From positions 187,911,703 through 187,975,702 of the forward strand of contig NC_058519.1 of the NCBI RefSeq assembly GCF_904849725.1: a stretch of DNA of 64,000 nt, read 5' to 3'. A model generated the notes under the pieces. It was not told where the DNA came from and did not search any database. It saw nothing but the letters and a program-made list of their open reading frames with translations. The translations under genes were made by a program, and so were the position numbers. Source of the stretch: Hordeum vulgare subsp. vulgare (lineage: Eukaryota; Streptophyta; Magnoliopsida; Poales; Poaceae). Below are positions 20,298-32,528 of the stretch, one piece after another. Position 1 is the first letter of the stretch. Every line of letters begins with the position of its first letter.

Positions 20298-22248
20298 ACT
20301 CCCCCAAGCTTAAAGCCTTGCTTGTCCTCAAGCAATTCAGTTGACAAACTCAAAGAGACAAAAGAAAAACTTTTGCAAACTTTGTTTGATCTTGTTGTTG
20401 CAACTATGTCTAACTCATAACCAGAATTTCAGCAAGATCACAAGCAAACCACATAAACAAATGGCATCTAGGTCTCACGGTAAACTCATATCAATGGCAT
20501 AATCAGCTAGCAAGCAAATAATAATAAGTCTCAAATGTCAACACTTCAATCAAAACAATCATGAAGAAGTACGAACAGATGGTATCTCGCTAGTTCATTC
20601 TGAGACCACAAAACATAAATGGAGAGCACCTTCAAAGATCAAGGGCTGACTAAACATTGTAATTCTTGGCAAAGAAGATCCAGTCACATTCATACTCAAT
20701 ACAGTTAAAAGCAAAACATAAAAATGACAGAGGTGCTCTCTAATTGGTGCTTTTATAAGAGGAGGATGACTCAACAAGAACATAAATAGACAGGCCCTTC
20801 GCAGAGGGAATCATTGATTTGCAGAGGTGCCGGAGCTCAAGCTATGAAAACAGAGATAATAATTTTGGGTGACATGCTTTCATTGTCAACTCAATGACCA
20901 AGAGTTCTCACCATCTTCCACACTACACATGCTATAGGCGGTTCCCAAACAGAAAAGTAAAGTTTTGACCCCCCCCACCACCGATCAATCACACTCCACA
21001 ACTAGCCGATTACTCGGGTGCCGTCCATACCAACATCAATCCAGGGGGGGTTTTGTTTGCAATTATCTTATTGATTTGAGCATGGAACTGGGCATTCCAA
21101 TTACCGGCCCCTTTCTCGTGAATGATAGTGAATAAACACATATCGAGGATAACACGCCTAGCATGGAAGATACTGATAGCCCCCTGTCACCACATGAGCG
21201 TTCGGGCATGCAAAATAGATTATTTCTTGAAGATTTAGAGAGTGGCACATGCAAATTTACTTGGAACAGTAGGTAGAAAACGCATATAGGTAGGTATGGT
21301 GGACTCATATGGAACAACTTTGGGTTTATGGAAGTGGATGCACAAGCAGTATTCCCGCTTAGTACAAGTGAAGGTTAACAAAAGACTGGGAAGCGACCAA
21401 CTAGAGAGCGACAACAGTCATCAAAATGCATTGAGATTAACAAACATTGAGTGCAAGCATGAGTAGGACATAAATCACAATGAAAAAGAATATCATAGAG
21501 GCTATGTTGATTTTGTTTCAACTACATGCGTGAACATGTGCCAAGTCAAGCCACTTGAAGCATTCAAGGGAGGATACCATCCTATCATACTACATCACAG
21601 TCATCTCAAAATTCATGTTGGCATCCAAGACAAACCATTATAAGCTCCTAGCTAATTAAGCATGGCATCAGAAACTATGATCTCTAAGTTGTCACTGCAA
21701 ACATGTTTCTCTCACAACAAAGCTGAATCAGGAACGATGAGCTAGTCATATTTACAAAAACAAAATAGATCGAGTTCATACCAGCTTTTCCAGGCTCAGT
21801 CAGTTCATCATATATCGTCATTATTGCCTTTCACTTGTACGACCGCATGATGTGAACAATAATAAGAGTGCTCGTGCATTGGACTATGATGGAATCTGTA
21901 GGCAAACACAAAGGAGAAGACAAAGTAATATGGTTCTATGATAGATAAAAAGATATGCACGCGAGAGCCAATAAACATTGTAACCATGGTCCTCTACCTT
22001 TACCCAAAGAAAAAAAACTATTTACACAGGAAAGCTCCCAACAAGCAAAAGAAGAAAATAAATTCTTCTTGGGTTTTCTCAAACTAGACAGACACACGAA
22101 AAGAAAACGAGAAAAAGAAAATAAACTAGCATGGATGATAAAGTGGCAAAGTGTGAACACGGACTAACAAAGTGAAAGCGTAAGCTAGATTATAAAGTCG
22201 GTGAGAAACACGTACTCCCCCAAGCTTAGGATTTTGGCCTAAGTTGGT
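20298..22248 (-). other. TE5 3' non-coding region with polypurine tract
   Basis: The first 15 bases next to the LTR read AAGCTTGGGGGAGT on the minus strand and are the polypurine tract. The remaining 1.9 kb is AT-rich and shows no coherent frame on either strand, only short shadow ORFs. It separates the LTR from the third ORF. Confidence 0.65.
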
Positions 22249-23321
22249 CTACTCCCAAGGAGGGAAATTAGCAGCTCCGGGGTACTCCGGAGTGGACTTA
22301 GGGTGCCACTGCTGTGTGAGCTCCTCTGGCTCCCACTGATAAACTGGCGTTTGGTACTCGACTGGTGGCTCGGGCACGGGCTCCTGTGGTTGGGCTATGC
22401 CCCAATATGCATAGCTGTCTGAGGGCATTATAATATACCTCATGTATGAAGATTGAAAAAAGAAGGAGCAGGCAAATTAATAGTCTCACGAGTACCCTGA
22501 CTAAATACCAGGATATAAATCATCCTTCTATTTATATCTCTATCAAGAAATTCATGGCGAACCATGCTATCATAATCTAGATATCTCTCGGGAAGAAGAA
22601 TATCTTCTTCCTCGTACAGTCTAATGGGTATCTCAAAATGTCTAGCAAGACGAGTAGCATAGATACCTCTATAGACAACGCCTTTAGAACGGTTCGTGTT
22701 CAACCGTTCAGCTACTATAGCGCCCAAGCTATAAGATTTATCATTATAAAGGGCTTCGCGCAAGACCGCAAGATCTGGGGAGCTAAGGGACCTAGCTTTC
22801 CCACGGCCAATCAAACATTTTCCCACAAATAGTGAGAAGTACCGAAGTACGGGAAAATGTATGGTAGCAGCTCTAGCGCAAGGCACTCCTCTCTCCTCTC
22901 CTACAACAATAGTATCGATGAAAGCCTCCAAGTCCCGTGGACGAGGTTCATGAATATCCCCAACAAAAGGCAATTTGCAAACATTGCAAAAATCCTGGAG
23001 TGACATGCGCTGGGGGATATCATATAATTTGAACTCAACAATAGGAGGATTGTTCCTTGGATAGAAGTTAAATCTTTGCACTAAAATATTAGAGAGGAGG
23101 AGGTATTCCGGACACTTATTTTCAACGAAGGCGGTAAGGCCTGCGTTCTCCACCAAGTAATAAAAGTCCTCATAAAGTCCGGCGGCGCGTAAGAACACAT
23201 CGCTTGGACACTCGCACGCTCGAACTTCTGCAACTCAAGGGACCGGATACTTGGGTTTCTTCTTCTCATTCCCATCATCCTTGGGGTCATGGCTTGAAGA
23301 GCCTCTTAAGAACCTGCTCAT
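22249..23321 (-). pseudogene. TE5 third ORF (Athila ORF-1-like), two exons
   Basis: The start ATG is at 23321 (MSRFLRGSSSHD). An in-frame TGA at 23235-23237 interrupts it, then the frame is open to 22440. It contains YYLVENAGLTAFVENKCP, LVQRFNFYPRNNPPIVEFKL and SLQDFCNVCKLPFVGDI, a helical region like plant 'Arabidopsis retrotransposon ORF-1/ATHILA' proteins. That family assignment is from memory. An acceptor-like site near 22445 leads to a second open segment (22443-22249) rich in Pro, Glu and Gln, ending PPWE. No signal peptide or transmembrane segment is visible, so I do not call it an envelope protein. It lies between pol and the 3' LTR, where Athila elements carry extra ORFs, and behind its own U3-like promoter (23690-23900). 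Confidence 0.65.
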
Positions 23322-24048
23322 CTTTTCCCTTTTCTATCTCTGAAATTTTTTGAAATTTTAGTGATTCTAAGGAAAAGTGAACAAAGCCCAACAAAACTCG
23401 TAGCAACTACCCCCACAAGTTCCTAGAGGCCATATTACGCATCAAAACTACTTGGGACCAACTAAAATTAGCATGCAAAGGTCAAGAATAGGGTCACCAA
23501 GGCAGCAAAAATACACGAAGTATAAGGCACTAGAGCAAAAACTAATTGGACCAATGGAGGAGTCACTTACCTAGGAGCAATTTCCCCAAAACAGTTTGGT
23601 GAATGGTGCTTTGCACAAGCAGATCGAAAATCCCTGCAAGAAGAACAAGAACACGGGTTTGAGCTGCGAAATGATTTTTTCTAGAGGTAGGAGAAGCAGA
23701 TGGGAGCTAGAATGGGTGGAGGGGGTGCACGTGGGCCCCACAAGCCTGGTAGGCGCGGCCAGGGGGTGCCCGCACCTCCAGGGCTTGTGGCCCACTGGTG
23801 CAGCCTCCAGACTAGCTCTTCGTCCCAGTATTTTTCAAAAAATCTAGAAAAAATCATACTTGATTTTCAGGACGTTCGGAGAACTTTTATTTTTGTGGTA
23901 CTTTTCCACGGGACGCTAAAAGCAGAAAACAGGGAAAACTAAACTAAATCTATCATTTTTCTTCTAAGCAACCGAAGGTTAAAGCTTGGAACTGAGGCTC
24001 GTGACTCCTCGATTCATCCATCGAAAGAAATCCATCAATGAGGTTGAT
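23322..24048 (-). promoter_or_regulatory. TE5 internal U3-like promoter region upstream of the third ORF
   Basis: Positions 23738-23790 hold CCACAAGCC ... GGCTTGTGG with perfect 9-base arms, as in the LTR U3. The adjoining 23826-23895 follows LTR bases 20098-20170: CAGTATTTTT, then TTTTCAGG, then GAGAACTTTTATTT, at the same spacing. Downstream on the minus strand are an acceptor-like TTGCAGGG (near 23640) and a donor-like GGTAAGTG (near 23570), suggesting a spliced leader. This looks like a copy of the LTR promoter inside the element. The outer part to 24048 is featureless. Confidence 0.6.
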
Positions 24049-25481
24049 TGATGACCCACAAGTATAGGGATCAATCGTAGTCCTTTCGATAAGTAAGAGT
24101 GTCGAACTCAACGAGGAGCAGAAGGATCTGATAAGTGGTTTTCAGCAAGGAAATATCTGCAAGCACTGAAATTATCTGTAACATGTAGTTGTGTGGTGAG
24201 ATGATTTGTAGCGAGCAACAAGTAACAAAAGTAGCAACGGTGCAAAAAAAGTGGCCCAATCCCTTTTGTATCAAGGGACAAGCTTGGACAAAGTCTTATA
24301 GGAGGAAAAACGCTCCCGAGGACACACGGGAATTTCTGTCATGCTAGTTTCATCATGTTCATATGATTCACGTTCGTTACTTTGATAGTTTGATATGTGG
24401 GTGGACCGGCGCTTGGGTACTTCCCTTACTTGGACAAGCATCCCACTTATGATTAACCCCTCTCGCAAGCATCCGCAACTACAAAAGAAGAATTAAGACA
24501 AAGTCTAACCGTAGCATTAAACTAGCGGATCCAAATCAGCCCCGTGCGAAGCAACGCATAAACTAGGGTTTAAGCTTCTGCAATCTAGCAACCCATCATC
24601 TACTCACTACTTCCCAATGCCTTCCTCTAGGCCCAAATAATGGTGAAGTGTTATGTAGTCGACGTTCACATAACACCACTAGAGGAAAAGCAACATACAA
24701 CACATCAAAATATCGAACGAATACCAAACTCACATGACTACTATTAGAATGACTTATCGCATGTCCTCAGGAACAAAAGTAACTACTCACAAAGCATAAT
24801 CATATTCATGAACAGAGAGGTAATGAGTAGCATCAAGGATCTGAACATAAACTCTTCCACCAAGTAATCCAACTAGCATCAACTACAAAGAGTAATCAAC
24901 ACTACTAGCAACCTTACAAGTACCAATCGGAGTCGTGAGACGGAGATTGGTTACAAGTGATGAACTAGGGTTTGGAGATGAGATCGTGCTGATGAAGATG
25001 ATGATGGTGATGAGTCCCCTCCGATGAGAGGAGTGTTGGTGATGACGATGGCGACGATTTCCCCCTTCGGGAGGAAGTTTCCCCGACACGATCGTCCTGC
25101 CGGAGCTCTAGGTTGGTTCTGCTTAAGTTCTAATTCTAGACGAAACCCTTCATACAGCAGAAGAGGGGGGCCAGTGGGCCAGCAGACAGCCCACAAGCCC
25201 CCTTGGCGTGGCCAAGGGGTGGCCACGCCAAGCAGGCTTGTGGCCACCTGCTGGCGCCCCTCTGGCGCTTCTTCGGCCCAGTATTTTGTATATATCCGGA
25301 AAAAAATCCTTGTTGTTTTTTACTGCGTTTGGAGTTGCGCAGAATAGGTATCTCAACTTTGCTCCACTTTCATGCCAGAATTCCAGCTGCCGCCATTCTC
25401 CCTCTTCATGTAAACCTTGCAAAATATCCCAAGAAGTGATAAATATCAACATGAAAACATGATGCAAAATGGACGTATCAA
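24049..25481 (-). repeat. TE6 3' LTR
   Basis: It begins TGATGACCCACAAGTATAGG and ends AATGGACGTATCA, 1433 bp. The U3 holds the strongest hairpin in the window: CCACAAGCC (25191-25199) with GGCTTGTGG (25235-25243), enclosing CTTGGCGTGGCC (25202-25213) and GGCCACGCCAAG (25221-25232). On the minus strand a weak TATA (TGTATGAAG) follows near 25150. Confidence 0.9.
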
Positions 25482-27128
25482 CTCCCCCAAGCTTAGACCT
25501 CGCTTGTCCTCAAGCGAAAGCATAGCTCAATAAATATGTCCACATGTTTAGGGAGAGAGGTGTCGACAAAACAAGATACGAACATGCATGCATCATGATC
25601 ATGATCAGAAAAGCCATACCAACATATAATCTCTCATGCTAAAGTGATAATTCCTTCACAAAGTAAAGCATGGATCACAAACCTTACCGAGAAGTAACAA
25701 CCGATAGCCTTTTGTCATTGAAGCAGTTGCAAATTATCACAACATCAGAAAGAGTCAAATAAGAGCTTGTAAAGCAAATCCACATACTCAATCATTCTTT
25801 CGTTCTCTACAATTGCTACAACTCACGTGGTACTCATGAGATCGAAGTTTCAGCTGGACACAGAGAAAGATAGGGGCTTACGGTTTTGCCTCCCAACTAC
25901 TTACCTCAAGGGTAATGTCAACAATAATAATTCATGAATGTTTACCTCCAAGTTGAGATATGAATATAGATCTTTCCCTAGCATATGACGTTAGCCAAGA
26001 TAAAGTCGAAAAAAAGAATTGGTGAAGATCACTATGACTCTTTCAGGGACAAAAAGTAAAGGTACAAGATAGGCCCTTCGCACAGAGAAGCATAGGTTGT
26101 CATGCACTTTTGACGTTTGGATGCGTGTCCTCTTAGTGCGGAGGAACGTCACTTTATATTGCCTCCTGTGATAAAGACCTTTATTATGCAGTCTGTCGCT
26201 CTTTTGTCTTCCTCATCACAGGTTCGTATAAAGCTTATTTTCCACACACTAATAGATCATACATATTAGAGAGCAATTTTTATTGCTTGCACCGATGACA
26301 ACTTACTTGAGGGATCTTATTCAATCCATAGGTAGGTATGGTGGACTCATATGGCAAAACTGGGTTGATGGTTTATATATGCACAAGTAGTATCTCTACT
26401 TAGTGCAGGAGGTTTGGCTAATGTGAGGTGGAAGCAATCGTCACATGCTAAGGGATCTCTAATCATATAACATTGCTCGGAACCAAGCAAACACAATTCA
26501 TTATGTTGTCTTCCTTGTCCAACATCTACTTCTAGGCATGCAATAGTTTAGTGAGTGTTCACAACCATAGATGGTGTCAAATATGATGTATTTATATGTG
26601 AACCTCTCCTTCTTTATCACTTCCTATTAATTGCAACAATAACAAAGGTCTACTTTGTCTACCCTCAACAAGTTTCAATCATCATTCTTTTTATATGTGA
26701 AGCCATCACTTCCCATAAGATCACTACATGATCTTTCATGCTTTTGTTCTTTTCTCACTCTATTGATCATGGCAAGAGGAAAAGTCCTTCAACTAAGACA
26801 CTCTTTATTATATGGCTCACGAGCTCGAATACATCGGAGGTGACACAAAGCAAAACTCAAGACTAAAACACTAAGACTTTTAAACTACTAGAGAAGAAGA
26901 AAACTGAAAAGGAACAAACTAAAACAAAGGTAAAGGCAAAAGATGTGTTGGTGATACGATACCGGGGCAAGTCCCCCAAGCTTGGCACAAGCCAAGGGTA
27001 TTGCCCATACCCATGTTTAGTTGTCTTCCTTTGGTGGTGATGGTGGTGAAGTTGTTGCAGAGGTCTTGAGCTTGTTTAATTTCCACCTGAGCATAAAATT
27101 TTGCTCCCTCAGATCATCGTTTTCCTCT
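25482..27128 (-). other. TE6 3' non-coding region with polypurine tract
   Basis: The tract AAGCTTGGGGGAGT (minus strand) adjoins the LTR. The rest is AT-rich and lacks a convincing ORF. Near 25883-25896 the minus strand reads GTTGGGAGGCAAAACC, a motif also seen after the ORF of TE7 (near 35515). Confidence 0.6.
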
Positions 27129-27432
27129 TCAAACTTCAACACCCTTTGGCATAATTCTGCTTGCTCTCCTGCAAGAAACGAGAAGGGATAAACAAAGTTT
27201 TAGGCTTCTTCCTCGAGTCAGGGAGGCTCGACTTCTTGAACTCCACATGGGCGTGTCCAGGTTGAGGTACAGGAGCCTCCTCTTCATCGGAGCTTGTTTG
27301 TTCCTTCCCCTTGGGATCGTAATCTTATTACTCATCAGTGGTCCAGCCATAAGGATCCAAGTCCCCATAGACTTTGGGGTCAGCAAGGTAATCTTCCACA
27401 TAGCTTTCCCCCTCTGAATCTTGAGAAGACAT
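27129..27432 (-). pseudogene. TE6 third ORF remnant
   Basis: ATG at 27432 opens an acidic frame (MSSQDSEGESYVEDYLADP) that meets two adjacent stops at 27325-27330, then continues in frame with Asp/Glu- and Pro-rich sequence to about 27190. An acceptor-like TTTCTTGCAG near 27178 suggests a second exon that contains further stops. It occupies the same place as the third ORF of TE5, between pol and the 3' LTR and behind a U3-like segment, but the protein shows no similarity I can recognise. Function unknown. Confidence 0.45.
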
Positions 27433-27539
27433 CTTGCCCTAGATATGCGACAGAAAACAGGCTCGAAACGAAAAACAGAGGAAATCTGCGTGATGTAGGG
27501 GTCAGACCAAACGGGAGTATATATATTGATTTTTTTCAG

Positions 27540-27718
27540 AACAGAAGGAGTACTCCGCACGAAAACAAAGTCCGGGAGGCGCACGAGGTGGCCACAAGCT
27601 CTCCCGGCGTGGCCAGGGGGTGGGCCCACGCCGGGCAGGCTTGTCGCCTCCTCGCACACTTTCCGGACTACTTCCAATTTTTGTATTTTTTCAATTATTC
27701 CAAAACGGAGAAAATTTC
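27540..27718 (-). promoter_or_regulatory. TE6 internal U3-like promoter upstream of the third ORF
   Basis: Plus-strand CCACAAGCT (27592-27600) and GGCTTGT (27638-27644) enclose CCCGGCGTGG (27603-27612) and CCCACGCCGGG (27625-27635), the same nested hairpin as the TE6 LTR at 25191-25243. The flanking minus-strand AAATACAAAAATTGG parallels ATATACAAAATACTGG of the LTR. A TATA-like ATATATATACTCCC (minus, near 27520) follows, about 85 bp before the ORF start. It begins immediately after the pol stop at 27719. Confidence 0.6.
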
Positions 27719-30700
27719 CTACTTGAAAAGTTTTGGACTCTGTTTTCTTACCGAATCACATACCTCTTCGTTTTCGGAGTCTGAAACAGGCTGATAAATA
27801 TCCCTCATGCATTCTTTCGGAGTTATGGTATTGATAATATTGCTTTCAACATTTATGGGAGTACCTGAGATATAATGCTTGATTCTCTGCTCATTTACAC
27901 CTCTTGGACTATTACGTTCCATGTTGTTGATCTTGATAGCACCGGAACGATATACTTCCTCAACAACATAGGGACCATCCCATTTAGACAGAAGCGTGCC
28001 TGCAAAGAATCGTAAAAGAGAGTTATATAGCAAGACATAATCACCTACATTCAACTCACGATTTTGTATCCTCTTATCATGCCACCTCTTAACCTTTTCT
28101 TTGAACAACTTGGCATTCTCATATGCCTGAGTTCTCCATTCATCAAGCGAGCTAATGTCAAATAACCTATTCTCACCGGCAAGTTTGAAATCAAAGTTGA
28201 GCTCTTTGATTGCCCAATAAGCTTTATGCTCTAGCTCAAGAGGTAAATGACATGCTTTACCGTACAACATTTTGTATGGAGACATGCCATGGGATTCTGA
28301 TAAGCAGTTCTATAAGCCCACAACGCATCATCGAGCTTCTTAGACCAATTCTCTCTAGACCTGTTGACAGTCTTTTGCAGAATTAGTTTAATCTCTCTAT
28401 TGCTTAGCTCTACTTGATCACTGGACTGAGGGTGATAGGGAGACACAATTGTATGGTTGACATCGTACTTAGCAAGCGTTTTACGAAAAGCACCATGAAT
28501 GAAATGTGAACCACCGTCGGTCATTAGATATCTAGGGACTCCAAATCTAGGGAAGATAACTTCTTTAAGCATCCTAATAGATGTGTCGTGATCAACACTA
28601 CTAGTGGGGATAGCTTCTACCCACTTAGTGACGTAATCAACAACAACTAGGATATTAGTATACCCGTTGGATTTTGGAAAAGGTCCCATGTAATCAAAGC
28701 CCCAGACATCAAATGGTTCAATGACAAGTGAATAGTTCATAGGCATTTCCTGACGTTTACCAATATTACCTACTCTTTGACATTCGTCACAAGACAAGAA
28801 AAACTTACGGGCATCCTTGAAGAGAGTGGGCCAATAGAAACCTGATTGCAATACCTTGTGTGCAGTTCTATCTCGCGCATGGTGTCCTCCGTAGGCCTCG
28901 AATGACACTTCTATAGGATCTGTCCCTGTTCATGTTCAGCTGCACAACGTCTAATAACACCATCTACTACTTCCTTATAAAGGTGTGGATCATCTCAAAA
29001 GTAATGCCTCAAGTCAAAGAAGAATTTCTTCTTTTGCTGGTATGTGAAACTAGGTGGTATATATTTGGCAACGATATAGTTTGCATAATCAGCATACCAC
29101 GGTGTACTACGTGAAGCATCGATGAAATTCAGTTGCTCATCGGGAAAGCTATCATCAGTAGGTTGTGGGTCATCAAGAACGTTCTCCAACCTAGACAAGT
29201 TATCTGCTACAGGGTTATCAGCACCCTTTCTGTCGACAACGTGCAAATCAAATTCTTGTAGCAAGAGAACATATCTGATAAGTCTAGGTTTAGCGTCTTT
29301 CTTCTCATAAGGTACTTAATAGCAGCATGATCAGTGTGAATAGTGACTTTGGAGTCAACTATGTAAGACCTGAACTTTTCACATGCAAACACGACTGCTA
29401 AAAATTCCTTCTCCGTAGTAGCATAGTTTCTCTAGGCACTGTCTAGAGTTTTACTAGCGTAGTGAATAACATTCAACTTCTTATCAACTCTTTGCCCTAG
29501 GACAACACCAACAGCATAATCACTAGCATCACACATGATCTCAAAAGGTAAGTTCCAATCAGGTGGTTGAATAATAGGTGCAATTATCAAAGCCCTCTTA
29601 AGTATTTCGAAGGCTTCCTCACAATCATCGTCAAAAACAAAAGGAATATCCTTTTGCAAGAGATCGGTAAGAGGCCTAGAAATCTTAGAGAAGTCTTTAA
29701 TGAACCTTCTATAGAAACCAGCATGACCAAGGAAACTTCTTATACCTTTGATATTTGTGGGGTATGGCATTTTCTCGATTGCATCAACCTTAGCTTTATC
29801 AACTTCAGTACCTCTTTCAGAAATTTTATGTCCTAAGACGATGCCTTCATTAACCATAAAGTGGCACTTCTCCCAATTCAAGACAAGATTGGTGTCTTTA
29901 CATCTCTGTAAGAGTCGATCAAGGTTGCTGAGGCAATCATCAAAAGAAGACCCGTAAACGGAAAAGTCATCCATGAAAACCTCGACAATCTTTTCACAAA
30001 AGTCAGAGAATATAGCCATCATACATCTTTGAAAGGTGCAGGTGCATTACATAAGCCAAAAGGCATACGTCTATAAGCAAAGGTATCGAAAGGGGAGGTG
30101 AAAGTGGTTTTCTCCTGATCAGATTGTGCAACTGGTATTTGTGAGAAACCAGAATAACCGTCTAGAAAGCAGAAGTGTGTGTGTGTTTAGACAGTCTTTC
30201 TAGCATGTGGTCGATAAAAGGCAGAGAGTAATGATCTTTCCTAGTGGCCTTATTCAATTTCCTAAAATCGATCACCATCCTATAGCCAGTAATAATCCTC
30301 TGTGGGATCAATTCATCCTTATCATTAGGGACAACGGTAATACCTCCCTTCTTAGGGACGCAGTGCACCGGACTCACCCAATAGCTATGAGCAACAGGAT
30401 AGATAGTACCCTCTTCCAGGAGCTTTAGTATATCTTTTCTTACTACTTCTTTCATCTTAGGATTCAATCTCCTTTGATGATCAGCAACTGGTTTGAAATC
30501 AGGATCAGTTTTGATCTTGTGCTGGCATAGAGTAGAACTAATGCCCTTAAGATCATCAAGAGTATATCCAATAGCAGCACGGTGCTTCCTCAGAATTTTT
30601 AGTAACTTCTTTTCTTCATGCTCTGAGAGGCTAGCACTAATAATAACAGGATATATCTCCTTTTCATCAAGATAGGCATACTTAAGAGTATCAGGCAACT

Positions 30701-31160
30701 GCTTAAGCTCGAAAACAGGATGACCCTTTGGTGGGGGTGGATCCCCAAGCAGTTCAATAGGCAAGTTATTCTTAAGAATAGGATATTGTTCTAAGAAAAC
30801 TCTATCTATCTCATCCCTTTCATCCATATGCATATCATTTTCATGCTCAAGCAAGTATTGCTCCAAGGGATCAGTAGGAGGCACGTCAATAGAAGATAAG
30901 GCAATAGTTTCATCCTTACTAGGCAAGTCCATTTCATGCAGTTGTCTACCAAACTTGAAGAAATTGAACTCCTGTGACACACCTTCAAAGCCAACAGTGA
31001 CAATTTGCTTCTCACAATCAATATGAGCATTGACGGTATTGAGAAAAGGTCTACCAAATATGATGGGACAAAAGCTATCTTGTGCGGTAGCAAGAACGAG
31101 GAAATCAGCAGGATACTTCGTTTTACCACACAAGACTTCAACATCCCTAACAATTCCCAC
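27719..31160 (-). pseudogene. TE6 pol: protease end, RT, RNase H, integrase
   Basis: From the right: protease tail and RT N-terminus (31160-30162) with IIFGRPFL, VHCVPKKGG and GYRMVIDFRKLNKATRKDH. A frameshift in a (CA)n run at 30178-30190 follows, then RT resumes with the YSGF segment. The catalytic FMDDFSVYG lies near 29975 in frame 30022-29432. RNase H lies at about 29600-29000 with frame changes near 29420 and 29260. Integrase (28908-28231) has an H/C finger region, WGFDYMGPF, LMTDGGSHF and QVELSNRE as the D, D and E positions. The C-terminal integrase region is in another frame (28285-27719, [17 protein letters not shown]...). At least four frameshifts make it inactive. No second RNase H and no chromodomain are seen. 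Confidence 0.9.
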
Positions 31161-31187
31161 ATGGCAGATAGTATCTCTATTGGAAAG

Positions 31188-32480
31188 CTAAATAGTGACA
31201 TCAATAGGCTCTATCTCAACAGGTGCAATCTCATCTTTGATTTCATCATATAAGGATTGAGGTATTGCACTAACACTAGCACCCACATAACATAAACCAT
31301 GATAACAATGATCTCCTATCTTAACAGAAACCACAGGCGTGCTAACAGCAGGCCTATGTTTGTCTCTAGCATGAGGTTTATCAATTCTAGCAGCATCTTC
31401 ACAAAAGTGAATATAATGTCCCTCAACATCGTCGGACAGAATATCTTTGATGATAGCAATGCTAGGTTCAACTCTAATTTTCTCACGGGGTGTAGGTGTT
31501 CTAATGTAGCCTCTACGTATCACAGTTGTAGCTTTAGAATGATCCTTTATCCTAACAGGGAAAGGTGGTTTCTCAATGTAAGCACTGGGAACAACATGAT
31601 CATTATAGGCAATGACTTTCTCTTCAAATGGATTGAGTTTCACTACATTGACTTCTAAAGGAGGATGATATTTAAACCACTTCTCCTTGGGGAGATCAAT
31701 ATGAGCAGCAAATGATTCACACAATGAAGCTACTATCTCAGAGTCAAGTCCATACTTAGCGCTAAAGTCACAAAAAGTATTTGTCTCAACAAAGGATTTA
31801 ACGCAATCAAACGTGAACTTCATACCTGACTCCTTACCTTCTTCAAGCTCCCAATCTTCAGAGTTGCGTTTAATTCTCTCCAATAAATTCCTTTTGAAGT
31901 CAATATCTCTCTTCATAAAAGAACCGGTACAAGAAGTGTCAAGCATGGTGCGATCATCATGAGAAAGCCGAGCATAGAAGTTCTGAATGATAATTTCTCT
32001 CGAGAGCTCATGGTTGGGGCATGAATATAACATTGATTTAAGCCTCCCCCAAGCTTGTGCGATGCTTTCTCTGTCACGAGGCCAAAAATTATAAATATAA
32101 TTCCGATCACAATGTACTATATGCATAGGATAAAACTTTTGATGAAATTCCAATTTCAACCGATTGTAGTCCCATGATCCAGTATCATCACATAGAATAT
32201 ACCATGGAAACGCCTTATCCTTCAAAGATAAAGGAAATACCTTCGTCTTGACTTCATCCTCGGGGAAACCTGCAAACTTCATCTACATAGATTAGATGCA
32301 AGTCTGGATGTTATGTTCCATCTCTTGTAAAAGGATTAGCCAGCAGTTTCTCAAGCATACCCGAAGGAAATTCAAAGCAAATATTTTCAGTAGGTGCAAC
32401 AGGTTGAGGAGAAACTCTTTGTGCTTCCGTTTGAGGTGAACATACCCCGAACAAGCCCCTCAATGGCTTACCGAGTTCCA
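31188..32480 (-). pseudogene. TE6 gag and protease start
   Basis: The gag N-terminus begins near 32470 and meets a stop near 32315. A frameshift near 32285 leads into the long frame 32282-31188. Capsid-type sequence includes FPLSLKDKAFPWYIL, LEFHQKFYP and IAQAWGRLKSM. The C-terminal part runs into the aspartic protease, whose active site reads CYVGASVSAIP (31270-31300). The catalytic Asp expected in the D-x-G-A-S motif is Tyr here. No zinc knuckle is evident. A further frame break separates it from pol at about 31180. Confidence 0.85.
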
Positions 32481-32499
32481 CTTACCAATGGCGCTTCAC

Positions 32500-32517
32500 T
32501 CCCCGGCAACGGCGCCA
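32500..32517 (-). promoter_or_regulatory. TE6 primer binding site, tRNA-Asp
   Basis: The minus strand reads TGGCGCCGTTGCCGGGGA, an exact 18-base complement of the 3' end of plant tRNA-Asp with CCA. It is 11 bases from the LTR edge at 32529. Confidence 0.92.
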
Positions 32518-32528
32518 GAAAAGTGTCT

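Noticed and set aside
22249..23321. Envelope-like protein in TE5
   Set aside because: The position fits, but I see no signal peptide, transmembrane segment or cysteine pattern, so only an Athila-type third ORF is claimed.
27129..27677. 182-codon minus-strand ORF in TE6
   Set aside because: It crosses the U3-like hairpin region and is out of frame with the acidic third ORF that starts at 27432.
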